From Bryobacterales bacterium (GTDB taxonomy: Bacteria; Acidobacteriota; Terriglobia; Bryobacterales; Bryobacteraceae): a stretch of DNA of 64,000 nt. Shown piece by piece: positions 30,888 to 40,294 of the stretch. The notes under the pieces were generated by a model. It searched no databases. It was not told where the DNA came from and was given only the letters and a program-made list of their open reading frames with translations. The position numbers were made by a program, and so were the translations under genes. Numbering within the stretch: position 1 is the stretch's first letter; the number at the start of each line of letters is the position of its first letter. The stretch is taken from NCBI GenBank assembly GCA_003142185.1, contig PLOR01000057.1, forward strand, positions 80,030 to 144,029. Reading direction: 5' to 3'.

Positions 30888-31697
30888 TTACTCCGCCGCC
30901 ACATCCAAATACGCCAGGTAATAGGCCGCCAGCTTATAGGCGGCGTAATAGTCCTCAAAATTGATCGCGTCCATCCGGTCTCGTGGACTATGGAGAATCG
31001 ACCAGGTTTCCTGCGTGACGGAGTGGATCGAGATGACGGGGATATGGGCCGACAGGAACGGGTGTGTGTCGTCATCACCCACCCGATCGACGTTGATACC
31101 CTGAAGAGGAATGCCGAGCATCCTCGCAACCTCGCTCAGGCGCGTCACCAGCGCCGGAGTTGACCGGCTTGTCCACACCTTCACCGTAGTCAGGCCGAGA
31201 CACTCGAGGTTTACAAATGCGCGGGTAAGCGCCTTCTGCTCGGGCGTCATGTTCCTGACATATCGTGAAGAGCCCACTAGCCCGCGCTCCTCAGCCGTGA
31301 ACGCGACAAAAACAAACGTGTGTCGGCGAGGCCGGCTCTTCAGCGCCTGATAAAGCGACGGCAGCAGGGATGCGCCGCTCCAATCGTCGACGATTCCCGT
31401 GCCCTCATCCGCGAAATCGAAGTGGCCGCCGATGATGATGGTGGAACTCGTTTGACCTGGCAACGTGCAGATGACATTCCCGGACTTTTTGTCCACCCGC
31501 TGCTCCTCAACCGGGCACCCTACGTCGTGGAAAAGATCTTCGATTTTGGCCTGACGTTGCCGGGATCCCACGGCGCCGCTGGCGAGCCGATTCTTCAGTA
31601 GCGGCTGATCAACCAGACTCACTTCCAGTGTTTCGGCTAAACAAGCGCCGGTGAGCAGTGCGGCGACAACTGCCGTTCGAGAGATTCCGCGGGTCAA
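30888..31697 (-). CDS. secreted M28-family metallopeptidase
   Basis: 269 residues with a signal peptide (VVAALLTGACLA). M28 aminopeptidase ligands are visible in order: His-Asp in GGHFDFADEG, Asp in VDDWSG, the Glu pair in TAEERGLVG, Glu in NLECLG, and His in LHSPRDRMD near the C terminus. The enzyme probably removes N-terminal amino acids outside the cytoplasm. It is convergent with phoU and divergent from padR. Confidence 0.85.
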   Translation of the reverse strand: MTRGISRTAVVAALLTGACLAETLEVSLVDQPLLKNRLASGAVGSRQRQAKIEDLFHDVGCPVEEQRVDKKSGNVICTLPGQTSSTIIIGGHFDFADEGTGIVDDWSGASLLPSLYQALKSRPRRHTFVFVAFTAEERGLVGSSRYVRNMTPEQKALTRAFVNLECLGLTTVKVWTSRSTPALVTRLSEVARMLGIPLQGINVDRVGDDDTHPFLSAHIPVISIHSVTQETWSILHSPRDRMDAINFEDYYAAYKLAAYYLAYLDVAAE

Positions 31698-31885
31698 TCT
31701 TCAATCTATAGTAAACGGGGATTCAACTGCAAAAGGACGGCCGCAAGCTAGTGTTGACTAGAGCGTGCTTCCTCTCCACCACACACGAGCAAGACCGGTC
31801 AGCATACTATTATCCACTCCGAATCATGTGCGAACCTGGAGCACTCGAGATCACCTGTTGCTTTCCCAATAGAACTATGGCATTC

Positions 31886-31905
31886 TCATGTTGGTAAGCC
31901 AAATG
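31886..31905. promoter_or_regulatory. imperfect palindrome upstream of padR
   Basis: TCATGTTGG-TAAG-CCAAATGA is an inverted repeat of about 8 bp with one extra base, 23 bases before the PadR start. It could be the operator used by PadR to control itself and the permease. Confidence 0.3.
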
Positions 31906-31928
31906 ACCGTCGCACGGGACCAAACCGT

Positions 31929-32276
31929 ATGAAGCACAAAAAGGACGTCCAGCACGGAACACTGGCCCTGATGGTCCTGAAGACCCTCGATGTGCTGGGA
32001 CCGCTGCACGGGTATGGCATCGCCCGGCGCATCGAGCAGATCAGCGGCGACTTGCTTTCGGTCAACCAGGGCACGCTGTATCCCGTCCTGCTGAGGCTGG
32101 AACAGGAGGGTGCCATCGCATCGGAGTGGGGTCCTTCGGAAAACAACCGCCGGGCGCGCTTTTACCGGTTGACGCGTGCGGGACACAAATTACTGGAAGC
32201 CGAAAGACGCGAGTGGGGGCAGACGGCGGCGATCATCGCGCGCTTCTTTGAGGTGAAAGCGAAGGATCTGGCATGA
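31929..32276 (+). CDS. PadR-family transcriptional regulator
   Basis: 115 residues, a winged helix with GTLALMVLKTLDVLGPLHGYGIARRIEQIS and the wing RARFYRLTRAGHKLLEAE, followed by a C-terminal helix. PadR proteins repress neighbouring genes. It overlaps the ADOP permease gene by 4 bases, an arrangement repeated many times in Solibacter-type genomes, so its target is probably that operon. Confidence 0.93.
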   Translation: MKHKKDVQHGTLALMVLKTLDVLGPLHGYGIARRIEQISGDLLSVNQGTLYPVLLRLEQEGAIASEWGPSENNRRARFYRLTRAGHKLLEAERREWGQTAAIIARFFEVKAKDLA

Positions 32277-34924
32277 GAGCCCCGCATCGGTTACTCACAC
32301 GCCTTCTCAACTTCACGGCCAGGCGCCGCGGCGACGAACGGCTCAGAGAAGAAATGGAATCGCATATAGCTGCCCGGACTGAAGAGAACATCCGCGCCGG
32401 CATGACTCCCGAGGAAGCACGCCGTCACGCCCGCCTGCAGTTCGGGGGTGTGGAGACGATTCGGGACGACTACCACGACGAAGAGGGCCTGCCATTCGTG
32501 GAGAACCTGCTGCTGGATGTTCGTTATGCGGTTCGCGTGCTTCGGAAATCTCCCGCCTTCACGGTCGTAGCCTTACTCACGCTGATGCTGGGGATTGGGG
32601 CGAACATCGTCGTCTTCGGAGTGCTGAACGCGGTCCTGCTGCAACCGCTCGATGTGAGCGACCCACAGAGCCTGTATCAGATTCGCCATAGGCAGTGGAT
32701 GATCGGGCGGCTACTGACTACGTCGTATCCCGCGTTTGAGGATTTTCGGCGGCGAAACACCACCTTCAGCGGGATGACCGGGATTTATGGATATTCTCAT
32801 GCGGCACTGAGCTGGCGCAACGCGCTGAGGAATGTCCACGGCGATGCGGTCACCGGCAATTATTTCGATGTGCTGGGCGTGCAGCCGGAGGTAGGACGGT
32901 TCTTCCACGCCGCGGACGAGCATGGCCCGGATTCAGCGCCGTATGTGGTGTTGAGCGATGCTCTGTGGCGAAATATGTTTGATGCCGATCGGGGCGTAGT
33001 CGGGACGACCGTGGAACTCGACAAGCATCCGTTTACGGTAGTTGGCGTGGCGCCGGCGCGGTTCCACGGCAACGAGCGGTTTGTGTGGCCGGACTACTGG
33101 ATGCCCATGGTGATGGAGGGGGCGGATTTCCTGCATAGCCGGACAGCCATAACTGTGACGGTGATTGGCCGGCTGAAACCGGGAGTGACGCCGCAGTGGG
33201 CGACGGAAAACCTGAATGCGATTGCGGCCGAGCTGGCGAAGGAGTATCCGGAGACCGACGACGGACAGTCGCTGCGGCTGATCCATCCGGGACTCTACGG
33301 GGACGACGGTGATGTCATTCGCGGATTTCTTTGGAGCGTGACCGCGCTGGCGCTGCTGGTGCTGGCGGCGGCATGCGCGAACCTGGCAACTCTGTTTGCG
33401 GCGCGCGCGGCGGACCGCAGCCGGGAACTGGCGCTCCGCGTGGCCCTTGGATCGAGCCGGTGGCGGCTGGTGAGGCAATTGTTGACCGAGGCGGTGCTGG
33501 TATCGCTGATCGGCGGAGCAGCGGGGCTGGTGAGCGCGCGGCTGCTGTTGGGTGTGTTGAACCGCTCGCAGCCGTTCGTTGGCTCTCTGACCGTAAGCGT
33601 GGATGCGCGTGTGTACCTTGCAGGCCTGGCACTGACGCTGGCTAGCGCGCTGTTGTTCGGCATGGCGCCGGCGTGGCAGACGTGGCAGAGTAGTCCGTTG
33701 CAGATGATGAAGAACGGACCGGTGGATTCCTTGCACCTGCGCCGATTTGCCCTGCGGGACCTGTTGTTGGGTGCACAAATTGCAATCTGCACGCTGGTGG
33801 TAACGGCCTCGCTGGTGGCGGTGCGCGGGTTGGTGCGCGCGCTCGACGCGCCGCTGGGTATCCAGCCGCAGGGCGCGATGCTGGCCGATTTGGACCTGAG
33901 CGAGGCGCGACAGGCGGGCGACCTGACGGTCGAGAAAGAGAAGGCGATGATTGAGGCGGTGCGGAGCATCCCCGGTGTGACGGCCGCGGGCACGGTGAGC
34001 CGGACGCCCTTCACTGGCGGGTTGCATGGGATTCCGATTTTCCGGCCGGGGACGACAGAGTTCAAGCTGAACAACTCCGTGCTGGCGCCGTACGTGTTTA
34101 CGATGTCGCCGGGATACCTGGAGGCGGCCCGTACACGGCTACTGGACGGGCGGGATGTCTCCTGGCATGACACCACAAAGACGCCGTATGTGGCGATCGT
34201 GAACGAAACCTTCGCGCGGAAGATGTTTGGTGAGACGCCGTGGGGTGAAACGGCGGCCCTCGGACAGCGCTTTATTTTGGGGGGCAACCTGACGGAAGTG
34301 GTGGGCGTGGCGGAGGACGGCAAGTATCACGACATGCAAGAGTCGCCGCAGCCCGTGGTGTATGTGCCGTTGTCGCAAAGCGAGGACACCGAAACGGTTT
34401 TCGTGGTGCGGTCGCAGCGGGCGCCGAGCGAGATGGCGGCGGCGCTCGCACGCACACTGAGCGGCATCGAGCCGAATGTGCCAATCACGGTCGAGAGTTG
34501 GCCCGATGCGCTGGAGGATGTGCTGTTCCCGGCACGGGCGGCGACAGTGGCACTGGGCGTTATGGGTCTGCTGGCGGCGATGCTGGCGGTGACGGGCATC
34601 TTCGGTATGGCGGCCTATAGCGTGAGCCGGCGGACAAAGGAACTGGGCATCCGCGTGGCATTGGGCGCGCGTAGGACGCATGTGATGAGCGCGGCCGTGG
34701 GGCGGCCAATCGTGCTGCTCGGCGTGGGATCGGTGGTGGGGTTGCTGTCGGGCGTCTTCGCCACCCGGTTGCTGGGGCAGATTGTCTATCAGGCGAATCC
34801 GCGGGATCCCGTGGTCCTGGGCGGCGCGGTGCTGACGATGGCGCTGCTAGGCATTGCAGCCTCCGCCATTCCAGCATGGCGAGCGCTTGCCGTCGATCCA
34901 TCCAAACTCATGCGCGAAGAGTGA
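32273..34924 (+). CDS. ADOP-type MacB-like permease (Acidobacterial duplicated orphan permease)
   Basis: 883 residues. It starts with the ADOP N-terminal segment (RRGDERLREEMESHIAARTE, then GMTPEEARRHARLQFGG), followed by two copies of a MacB periplasmic core plus FtsX permease unit; the FtsX-like blocks are around residues 350-470 and 770-880 (SRELALRVALGSSRWRLVRQ and TKELGIRVALGARRTHVM). There is no ATPase gene beside it, which is typical of this orphan class. The substrate is unknown. Confidence 0.93.
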   Translation: MRAPHRLLTRLLNFTARRRGDERLREEMESHIAARTEENIRAGMTPEEARRHARLQFGGVETIRDDYHDEEGLPFVENLLLDVRYAVRVLRKSPAFTVVALLTLMLGIGANIVVFGVLNAVLLQPLDVSDPQSLYQIRHRQWMIGRLLTTSYPAFEDFRRRNTTFSGMTGIYGYSHAALSWRNALRNVHGDAVTGNYFDVLGVQPEVGRFFHAADEHGPDSAPYVVLSDALWRNMFDADRGVVGTTVELDKHPFTVVGVAPARFHGNERFVWPDYWMPMVMEGADFLHSRTAITVTVIGRLKPGVTPQWATENLNAIAAELAKEYPETDDGQSLRLIHPGLYGDDGDVIRGFLWSVTALALLVLAAACANLATLFAARAADRSRELALRVALGSSRWRLVRQLLTEAVLVSLIGGAAGLVSARLLLGVLNRSQPFVGSLTVSVDARVYLAGLALTLASALLFGMAPAWQTWQSSPLQMMKNGPVDSLHLRRFALRDLLLGAQIAICTLVVTASLVAVRGLVRALDAPLGIQPQGAMLADLDLSEARQAGDLTVEKEKAMIEAVRSIPGVTAAGTVSRTPFTGGLHGIPIFRPGTTEFKLNNSVLAPYVFTMSPGYLEAARTRLLDGRDVSWHDTTKTPYVAIVNETFARKMFGETPWGETAALGQRFILGGNLTEVVGVAEDGKYHDMQESPQPVVYVPLSQSEDTETVFVVRSQRAPSEMAAALARTLSGIEPNVPITVESWPDALEDVLFPARAATVALGVMGLLAAMLAVTGIFGMAAYSVSRRTKELGIRVALGARRTHVMSAAVGRPIVLLGVGSVVGLLSGVFATRLLGQIVYQANPRDPVVLGGAVLTMALLGIAASAIPAWRALAVDPSKLMREE

Positions 34925-34952
34925 GCCAGGCGAATAGCCAAAGCATGCCGCG

Positions 34953-35197
34953 TTACCCTAAAATTCCGAAGTTGGACGCCTCGTATCAGGGCACGGCTTG
35001 AGCCGTGCCGCCGACAACGCACATTCTGATGGGCTTTAGCCCCTGTCCGCTGCCCAGGGGCTAAAGCCCATCAGCATCATCCCGTTCCGGCACGGCTGAA
35101 GCCGGCTGAAGCCGTGCCCTGATACAAGGCCTGTTTTGGCTCCTCCGCTCTGGAAATGCAACTTCGCGGAAATTGACTTCGGAATCTAGGGTTACCC
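34953..35197. repeat. nested inverted-repeat element between convergent genes
   Basis: Inner arms 35026-35045 and 35055-35074 (20 bp) and middle arms 34983-34999 and 35109-35125 (17 bp) are perfect reverse complements. An outer imperfect pair lies near 34953-34973 and 35175-35195. A local hairpin GCACGGCT-TG-AGCCGTGC sits at 34991-35008. The right edge provides the stop codon of the hypothetical gene on the minus strand. It fills the 267-base spacer; no gene is seen in it. Confidence 0.85.
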
Positions 35198-35815
35198 CTG
35201 CTGTTCCCACTTGGATTCCAGCAGGCGGGAGTATTCGCCGGAGGCGTACAACTCGAAATGGAAATTGGCGGTCGTGATGGCGCTGTGCGTCTCGGCTTCC
35301 ATGAAGCCCTGATAGAGCAAGTCGCCAAAGCGGTGGTAGCTTAAAAGGAAATCCCTCGACAGCATCTCGATCGGCGGCGGCTCGCTGAACAGCGCGTTGA
35401 GACCGATCGCACGGCAGAAAATTGCCAGATAGTCCGTCACTCCCCAACGGGTCAGTTTCTCCTGGACCTCTTGCGGCGGGCAGACGGTGATCAGGCGGGC
35501 GAAGCTCTGACGGCGGACGCAGGCGCCCTGGAGTTCGGGGACACGCGAGGCCCATTCCGCGCATTGCTCGATCCAGCGCATCACGTCCTTGCCAATGAAG
35601 AAAAGCATGCGGAGTTCCGCGTACCGGCCGGCCAGCACCCGGCGATGCAAGGTTTCATCCTCGGTTCCATCCCGCGCGGCCAAACCGGCCAGCATCAGCG
35701 CGGCCTTCGAGTTCTCGATCAACGTCGCCGGCGAGACGCGTTCGTTGAACGGATGCAGAATCAGCGGCGGCAGGTCCCATACCGCGCCGCCGAAGTCATT
35801 CTTGAGCGTAGGCAT
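35192..35815 (-). CDS. hypothetical protein
   Basis: 207 residues, soluble and alpha-rich, with no signal peptide. Segments such as LPPLILHPFNERVSPATLIENSK and ELRMLFFIGKDVMRWIEQC show no family I know. Its TAA stop lies at the edge of the nested repeat, so the last residues may be shaped by that element. Codon use and length support a real gene. Confidence 0.6.
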   Translation of the reverse strand: MPTLKNDFGGAVWDLPPLILHPFNERVSPATLIENSKAALMLAGLAARDGTEDETLHRRVLAGRYAELRMLFFIGKDVMRWIEQCAEWASRVPELQGACVRRQSFARLITVCPPQEVQEKLTRWGVTDYLAIFCRAIGLNALFSEPPPIEMLSRDFLLSYHRFGDLLYQGFMEAETHSAITTANFHFELYASGEYSRLLESKWEQQG

Positions 35816-35884
35816 TTAGCTCCAGCATCCTTATCGGCCCCATATGCCAAAAACATTAGGGGAAATCGCCGATGCATGGACACC

Positions 35885-36292
35885 TCAGCCGGGCGCGTCT
35901 TCAACCGGTTTCTTGTGACCGACCGGTTTGCCGCCAGGGCGCAGGAGATATAGCGGCGCCGACGATAGTACAACAATCGCCAGTAGAAGCCAGATATTGA
36001 TTCCCGGAATAGCGCCGAATCGGAGTTCGCGGCATTCGTCAAAGATGATCAGGGAGCAGAACGCCAGCCACCCCGAGAAGGCTACGATCCACCCGGCCCG
36101 CGTCGGGAGCGCGATCTGAATCACAAAGACCGGGAGCAGCACCATGTACACCAGCAGCAGGCGAAGATCATCTACCATGAAGAGACCTACCAGCAGGCAA
36201 AAGGCGCAAAGGACGGCATGCGGAAGGAACACCCAGCGCCGCGGGCCGCGATGCACCCGGAACATCGACGACAAGCCGCCGCTGAGAGCCAT
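35885..36292 (-). CDS. hypothetical membrane protein
   Basis: 135 residues with about four hydrophobic segments (LPHAVLCAFCLLVGLFM; LLLVYMVLLPVFVIQIAL; AFSGWLAFCSLIIF; WLLLAIVVLSSAPLYLL) and a basic tail. No family recognised. It starts 10 bases after the uxaC stop on the same strand and may be co-transcribed. Confidence 0.55.
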   Translation of the reverse strand: MALSGGLSSMFRVHRGPRRWVFLPHAVLCAFCLLVGLFMVDDLRLLLVYMVLLPVFVIQIALPTRAGWIVAFSGWLAFCSLIIFDECRELRFGAIPGINIWLLLAIVVLSSAPLYLLRPGGKPVGHKKPVEDAPG

Positions 36293-36302
36293 ATCGACCC
36301 AG

Positions 36303-37709
36303 TTACGTAATGCCTAAACCCAAGAACTGCAATGCGTTACCGTAGCAGATGTTGCGGATCATAGGCCCCACCAGATCGTCGGAATCGGGTAACTCCCCGG
36401 CCTCCATGTCTTTGCCGAACAGGTCGCACAGCACGCGCCGGAAGTACTCGTGGCGCGGATAGGACATAAAGGATCGCGAGTCGGTGATCATGCCAATGAA
36501 GCGCGAAATCAGGCCGCAGTTGGAAAGCGCATTCATCTGCCAGGTCATCGCTTCCTTCTGGTCGAGAAACCACCAGCCGCTACCAAACTGGATCTTGCCG
36601 GCGGTAGCGCCATCCTGGAAATTGCCGATCATGGTGGCGAGCACGTAATTGTCGGCCGGGTTCAGGTTGTAGAGCACCATCTTGGGGAGCGCGTTTTCGC
36701 CGTCCAGGCGGTCCATGTAAGTGGCCAGAGCGTCGGCCTGCGGCCAGTCGCCAATCGAATCGAAGCCGGTATCCGGGCCGAGCTTCCGGTACGCCCGAGT
36801 GTTGTTGTTGCGCCGCGCGCCGAGGTGAAGCTGTTTGGTCCAGCCCTTAGCCGCATCCCAGCGCCCGAATTCGAGCAGCAGGAAGCCGGCAAAACGCGCC
36901 TGCTCGGCGGGTGTCGCCGCCTGGCCGTTGCGAGCCTTATCGAAAATGCCGGCGGCCTCCTTTTCGTCGCAGAAGTCGGCGAAGGTCCAATTCAATCCGT
37001 GATCCGAGAGGCGGCAGCCCATCTGGTGAAAGAAACCGTGCCGCTGGGCGAGCGCGTCGACGAAATCGTGGAAGCTCGAGACCGAACCGCCGCTAGCTGC
37101 CTCGAGCTTCGCCACCCACGGATTGAACAGTTCGGGCAGATGGACGTTGAACGCCTGATCGGGCCGAAAGGCGGGGAACACCTTGGTCGCCAAACCGGAG
37201 GCGGCCAGCGCCTTGTGGCAAGCCAGGTCGTCGGTGGCATCGTCGGTGGTGCAGAGGGCGGCCACGTGGAACTTGCCGAGGATGCCCTGGGCGCGCAGTT
37301 CCTCGGTGGCCAGCAGTTCGTTGGCGCGGTCCCAGATGCGCTGCGCGCTCGATTCGTCGAGCAGCTCATCGATACCGAAATAGCGCTTTAGCTCCAGATG
37401 CGTCCAGTGATATAGGGGATTGCGCAGCGTGTTAGGCACGGTGCGCGCCCAGGCCAGGAACTTCTGGTACGGGTCCACTGCTCCAGTGCAGAACTGCTCG
37501 TCTACGCCATTGGCCCGCATGGCGCGCCACTTGTAGTGGTCGCCCTCCAACCAGATCTCGCACAGGTTTTGGAACTGCCGGTTGCCTGCCAGGTCGGCCG
37601 GCGGCAGGTGGCAATGATAATCCAGGATCGGCTGCCCCTCGGCGTACTCGTGATAGAGCCGCCGCGCCGTTTCGTTGCTCAACAGAAAATCGTCGTGAAT
37701 GAAAGACAT
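36303..37709 (-). CDS. uxaC: glucuronate (uronate) isomerase
   Basis: 468 residues from the ATG at 37709 (MSFIHDDFLLSNETA); a longer frame begins at 37802 but adds 31 unrelated residues. The amidohydrolase-like metal motif DYHCHLPPADLAGN is near residue 30 and the C-terminal block GRWDAAKGWTKQLHLGARRN, followed by DTGFDSIGDW, is typical. UxaC interconverts glucuronate with fructuronate and galacturonate with tagaturonate in hexuronate breakdown. No other uronate genes are visible. Confidence 0.95.
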   Translation of the reverse strand: MSFIHDDFLLSNETARRLYHEYAEGQPILDYHCHLPPADLAGNRQFQNLCEIWLEGDHYKWRAMRANGVDEQFCTGAVDPYQKFLAWARTVPNTLRNPLYHWTHLELKRYFGIDELLDESSAQRIWDRANELLATEELRAQGILGKFHVAALCTTDDATDDLACHKALAASGLATKVFPAFRPDQAFNVHLPELFNPWVAKLEAASGGSVSSFHDFVDALAQRHGFFHQMGCRLSDHGLNWTFADFCDEKEAAGIFDKARNGQAATPAEQARFAGFLLLEFGRWDAAKGWTKQLHLGARRNNNTRAYRKLGPDTGFDSIGDWPQADALATYMDRLDGENALPKMVLYNLNPADNYVLATMIGNFQDGATAGKIQFGSGWWFLDQKEAMTWQMNALSNCGLISRFIGMITDSRSFMSYPRHEYFRRVLCDLFGKDMEAGELPDSDDLVGPMIRNICYGNALQFLGLGIT

Positions 37710-37798
37710 GGACCGACCGCCTCGAATGGGCAGCATAGCATGTTGCCGGGAAGGGCGATTTACGTCCCCCTGCCGACGCTGGGCCGGCGCGGATGCGA

Positions 37799-39103
37799 TC
37801 ACTTGCCGTAGTTGCGGTAGGCCAGGTCGAGCAGTTCGACCACGTGCATGACGCGCTGATGGTTGCCGTGGAGGCGGACGCCGGCTTCGAGTTGCAGTTC
37901 GCAGCCGGGGTTGGCGGTGGCGATGATGGTCGCGCCTGTGCGGTTCACCGCCTCCATCTTATGTGCCAGAATCTGCAACGACATTTCGTTTTGCACGATG
38001 TTGTAGGAGCCGGCGCTGCCGCAGCAGATATCGGCGCCGCGCATTTCCTCGAAGACGATGCCGGGAATGGCGGCGAGCAGCTTGCGAGGTGCGCCGCGGA
38101 TACGCTGGCCGTGGGCGAGATGGCAGGCGTCCTGGTATGTGACCACTCGATCCACCGCGCCCATTTGCCGATTCAGCTCGATGGATGCGAGGAATTCGGT
38201 GATGTCGCGGACCTGGGCCGCGAACTGTTGTGCGGCGGTTGCGTAAGCAGGATCGCCGGCGAGCAGCTCGCCATATTCCTTGAGCATCGCGCCACAGCCG
38301 GCGGAGTTGCTGACGATAGCGTCGAACGCGCCGCCGCGGAGGGCATCGATATTGCGGCGCGCCAGCCCGCGCGCGTCATCGGGGAGCCCGGAATGAAGAT
38401 GCAGCGCGCCGCAGCAGCCTTGCCCGGCGGGCACTACCACTTCGCAACCGTTGCGCTGGAGCACCCGCACGCTGGCCTCATGCAGGCGGGCGAAAGAAAT
38501 GTTGGCCACGCAGCCGGAGAGGAAGGCCACGCGGTGCCGGCGAACACCGTCGGCGGGAAATGTTTTGCCGATCTGGGAAAAGAAGAACGGCGGGTCGGCC
38601 GAAGGCGCGAGCTGTGCCACGTTGCCGAGTCGGCCGAGCATCCTCATCAGGCCCAGACCGCGCGCCAGCGTCTTCAGGCCGCTGACTTCATACAAGTAGA
38701 GCAGGGTGCCGGCGATCGAGAGCAGGGCGCGCGACTGGAGGAGCTGGCCGAACAGGAACGCGCGCAGCCAGCGAGCCAAGCGGCCGCGCGGAATGCGGGC
38801 TTCGATTTCGGCGCGGGCCTGCTCCACCATGCGGCCGTATGGCACGCCGGAAGGGCAGGCGGATTCGCAGCCGCGGCAGGCCAGGCAGAGGCCGATGTGT
38901 TCGAGGTAAGCCGGGGTGATCGGCGCGCCCTCGGAGACCTGCACCATTTGATAGACGCGGCCGCGGGGCGAATCCATCTCCAGGCCCAATTCGCGGTAGG
39001 TGGGGCAGGCGTTCAGGCAGAGACCACAGTGGACACACTTATCCAGATCGAACTGGTTGGGCCCGGCGGCGCGAGGTTCAGAGGCGATGGTAGAGTCGGC
39101 CAC
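37799..39103 (-). CDS. glcF: glycolate oxidase iron-sulfur subunit
   Basis: 434 residues with two 4Fe-4S motifs, CVHCGLCLNACPTY near 23 and CLACRGCESACPSG near 73, and two cysteine-rich CCG domains (GQGCCGALHLHSG and GADICCGSAGSYN). GlcF passes electrons from glycolate or lactate oxidation. It overlaps glcE by 26 bases. No glcD (the catalytic FAD subunit) is in the window. Confidence 0.92.
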   Translation of the reverse strand: MADSTIASEPRAAGPNQFDLDKCVHCGLCLNACPTYRELGLEMDSPRGRVYQMVQVSEGAPITPAYLEHIGLCLACRGCESACPSGVPYGRMVEQARAEIEARIPRGRLARWLRAFLFGQLLQSRALLSIAGTLLYLYEVSGLKTLARGLGLMRMLGRLGNVAQLAPSADPPFFFSQIGKTFPADGVRRHRVAFLSGCVANISFARLHEASVRVLQRNGCEVVVPAGQGCCGALHLHSGLPDDARGLARRNIDALRGGAFDAIVSNSAGCGAMLKEYGELLAGDPAYATAAQQFAAQVRDITEFLASIELNRQMGAVDRVVTYQDACHLAHGQRIRGAPRKLLAAIPGIVFEEMRGADICCGSAGSYNIVQNEMSLQILAHKMEAVNRTGATIIATANPGCELQLEAGVRLHGNHQRVMHVVELLDLAYRNYGK

Positions 39104-40226
39104 GGTTCAACAGGTTGGACGGATCAAACAGAGCTTTGAGCCGCCCCATGGTTTCGAAATCGGCGCCGGGAGCGGGCCACAATTCGAGTTCGGATTTGCG
39201 CGCCTCGGGCGCGAACTCGATGACCGCTTTCCAGCCTGACCCGGCCGCGTCCGCCAGGTATCGGGCGGCGGAGCCGGTTTCATCGAAATATATATAGCAG
39301 ACGCCCGAGCCGGTGCGAGCCATGGCCGGGACAGCCAGCGGCGCCATACACTTTTCAAGATCCGTCAAAGTAGAGGAGACGCGCACCACCGCGCCATCGG
39401 GGTGGGCGGCGAGAAAGCAGGGCGTGAAATCTTCCGTCTGGCGCCAGAACTCCTCGTGGGGCGCGCCATCGAGTGCGACGGTGTCGCCGAAAGAGGCCAG
39501 CTCACGCTGATAGCGGTCCACGGCGGTCTGGTTGCCGGCGGCGCGCACGGCCAGAATCCAGGCCGCGTTGCCGTGAACGGCGGCGGGCGGATTGAACAGG
39601 TCGATGGCGGCGGGCTGCAGCACGCTTGCGAGCAGACGGGCGCGGGCCGCAAAAGCGGTTTTCGAATCGGCGAAGGAAACCAGTACGGTGCGCTCGACTT
39701 CGGGCATGGGCTGGAGTTTGAAATTGACCACTGCGATGGCGGCCAGCGTGCCAAAGGAGCCGATCAGGAGCTTGGCCATATCGAGGCCGGCCACATTCTT
39801 GACCACCATGCCGCCGGACTGCACGAGCTTGCCGGCGAGCGTGACGAAGCGCATGCCGATGACCATGTCGCGCGCGGTGCCGTAAAGGCGGCGGCGCGGG
39901 CCGCTCGAGTTGGAGGCAACCACGCCGCCCACCGTGGCTCGCCCGGCGAATGGCGGATCGAGCGGCACCATCTGGCGGTTCTGGCGGAGCAGGGCGGTGA
40001 ACTCGTGCCAGGGGAGGCCCGCCTCCACGCTGATGGTGAGGTCGCGGGGTTCGTATTCGAGCACGCGGTGAAGCGCGGTGGTGGTGATGTTTTCGTCGGC
40101 GCACGCGACCGGGCCCGCCATCATGCTCTTGCTGCCGTTGCCCTGCAGGCAGATCGTGCGCAGGTGGCGCGCGGCGCGGCTGAGCGCTTCGGCGAGATCG
40201 TCGTGGGTCTCCGGGGTATGCAACAT
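39078..40226 (-). CDS. glcE: glycolate oxidase FAD-binding subunit GlcE
   Basis: 382 residues from the ATG at 40226; a GTG at 40262 would add 12 residues without a clear ribosome-binding site. FAD_binding_4 motifs are visible: QGNGSKSMMAGP, GLPWHEFTALLRQ, and RATVGGVVASNSSGPRRRLYG, with the C terminus FDPSNLLNRGRLYHRL. GlcE works with GlcD and GlcF in glycolate oxidation to glyoxylate. It is divergent from the DUF72 gene. Confidence 0.9.
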   Translation of the reverse strand: MLHTPETHDDLAEALSRAARHLRTICLQGNGSKSMMAGPVACADENITTTALHRVLEYEPRDLTISVEAGLPWHEFTALLRQNRQMVPLDPPFAGRATVGGVVASNSSGPRRRLYGTARDMVIGMRFVTLAGKLVQSGGMVVKNVAGLDMAKLLIGSFGTLAAIAVVNFKLQPMPEVERTVLVSFADSKTAFAARARLLASVLQPAAIDLFNPPAAVHGNAAWILAVRAAGNQTAVDRYQRELASFGDTVALDGAPHEEFWRQTEDFTPCFLAAHPDGAVVRVSSTLTDLEKCMAPLAVPAMARTGSGVCYIYFDETGSAARYLADAAGSGWKAVIEFAPEARKSELELWPAPGADFETMGRLKALFDPSNLLNRGRLYHRL

Positions 40227-40294
40227 GCCGTTCGAAACCGGCGCAGACGCCGGGCCAAACACTTTCGGGCCCGGCTAGAAGATAATGATAAGCC

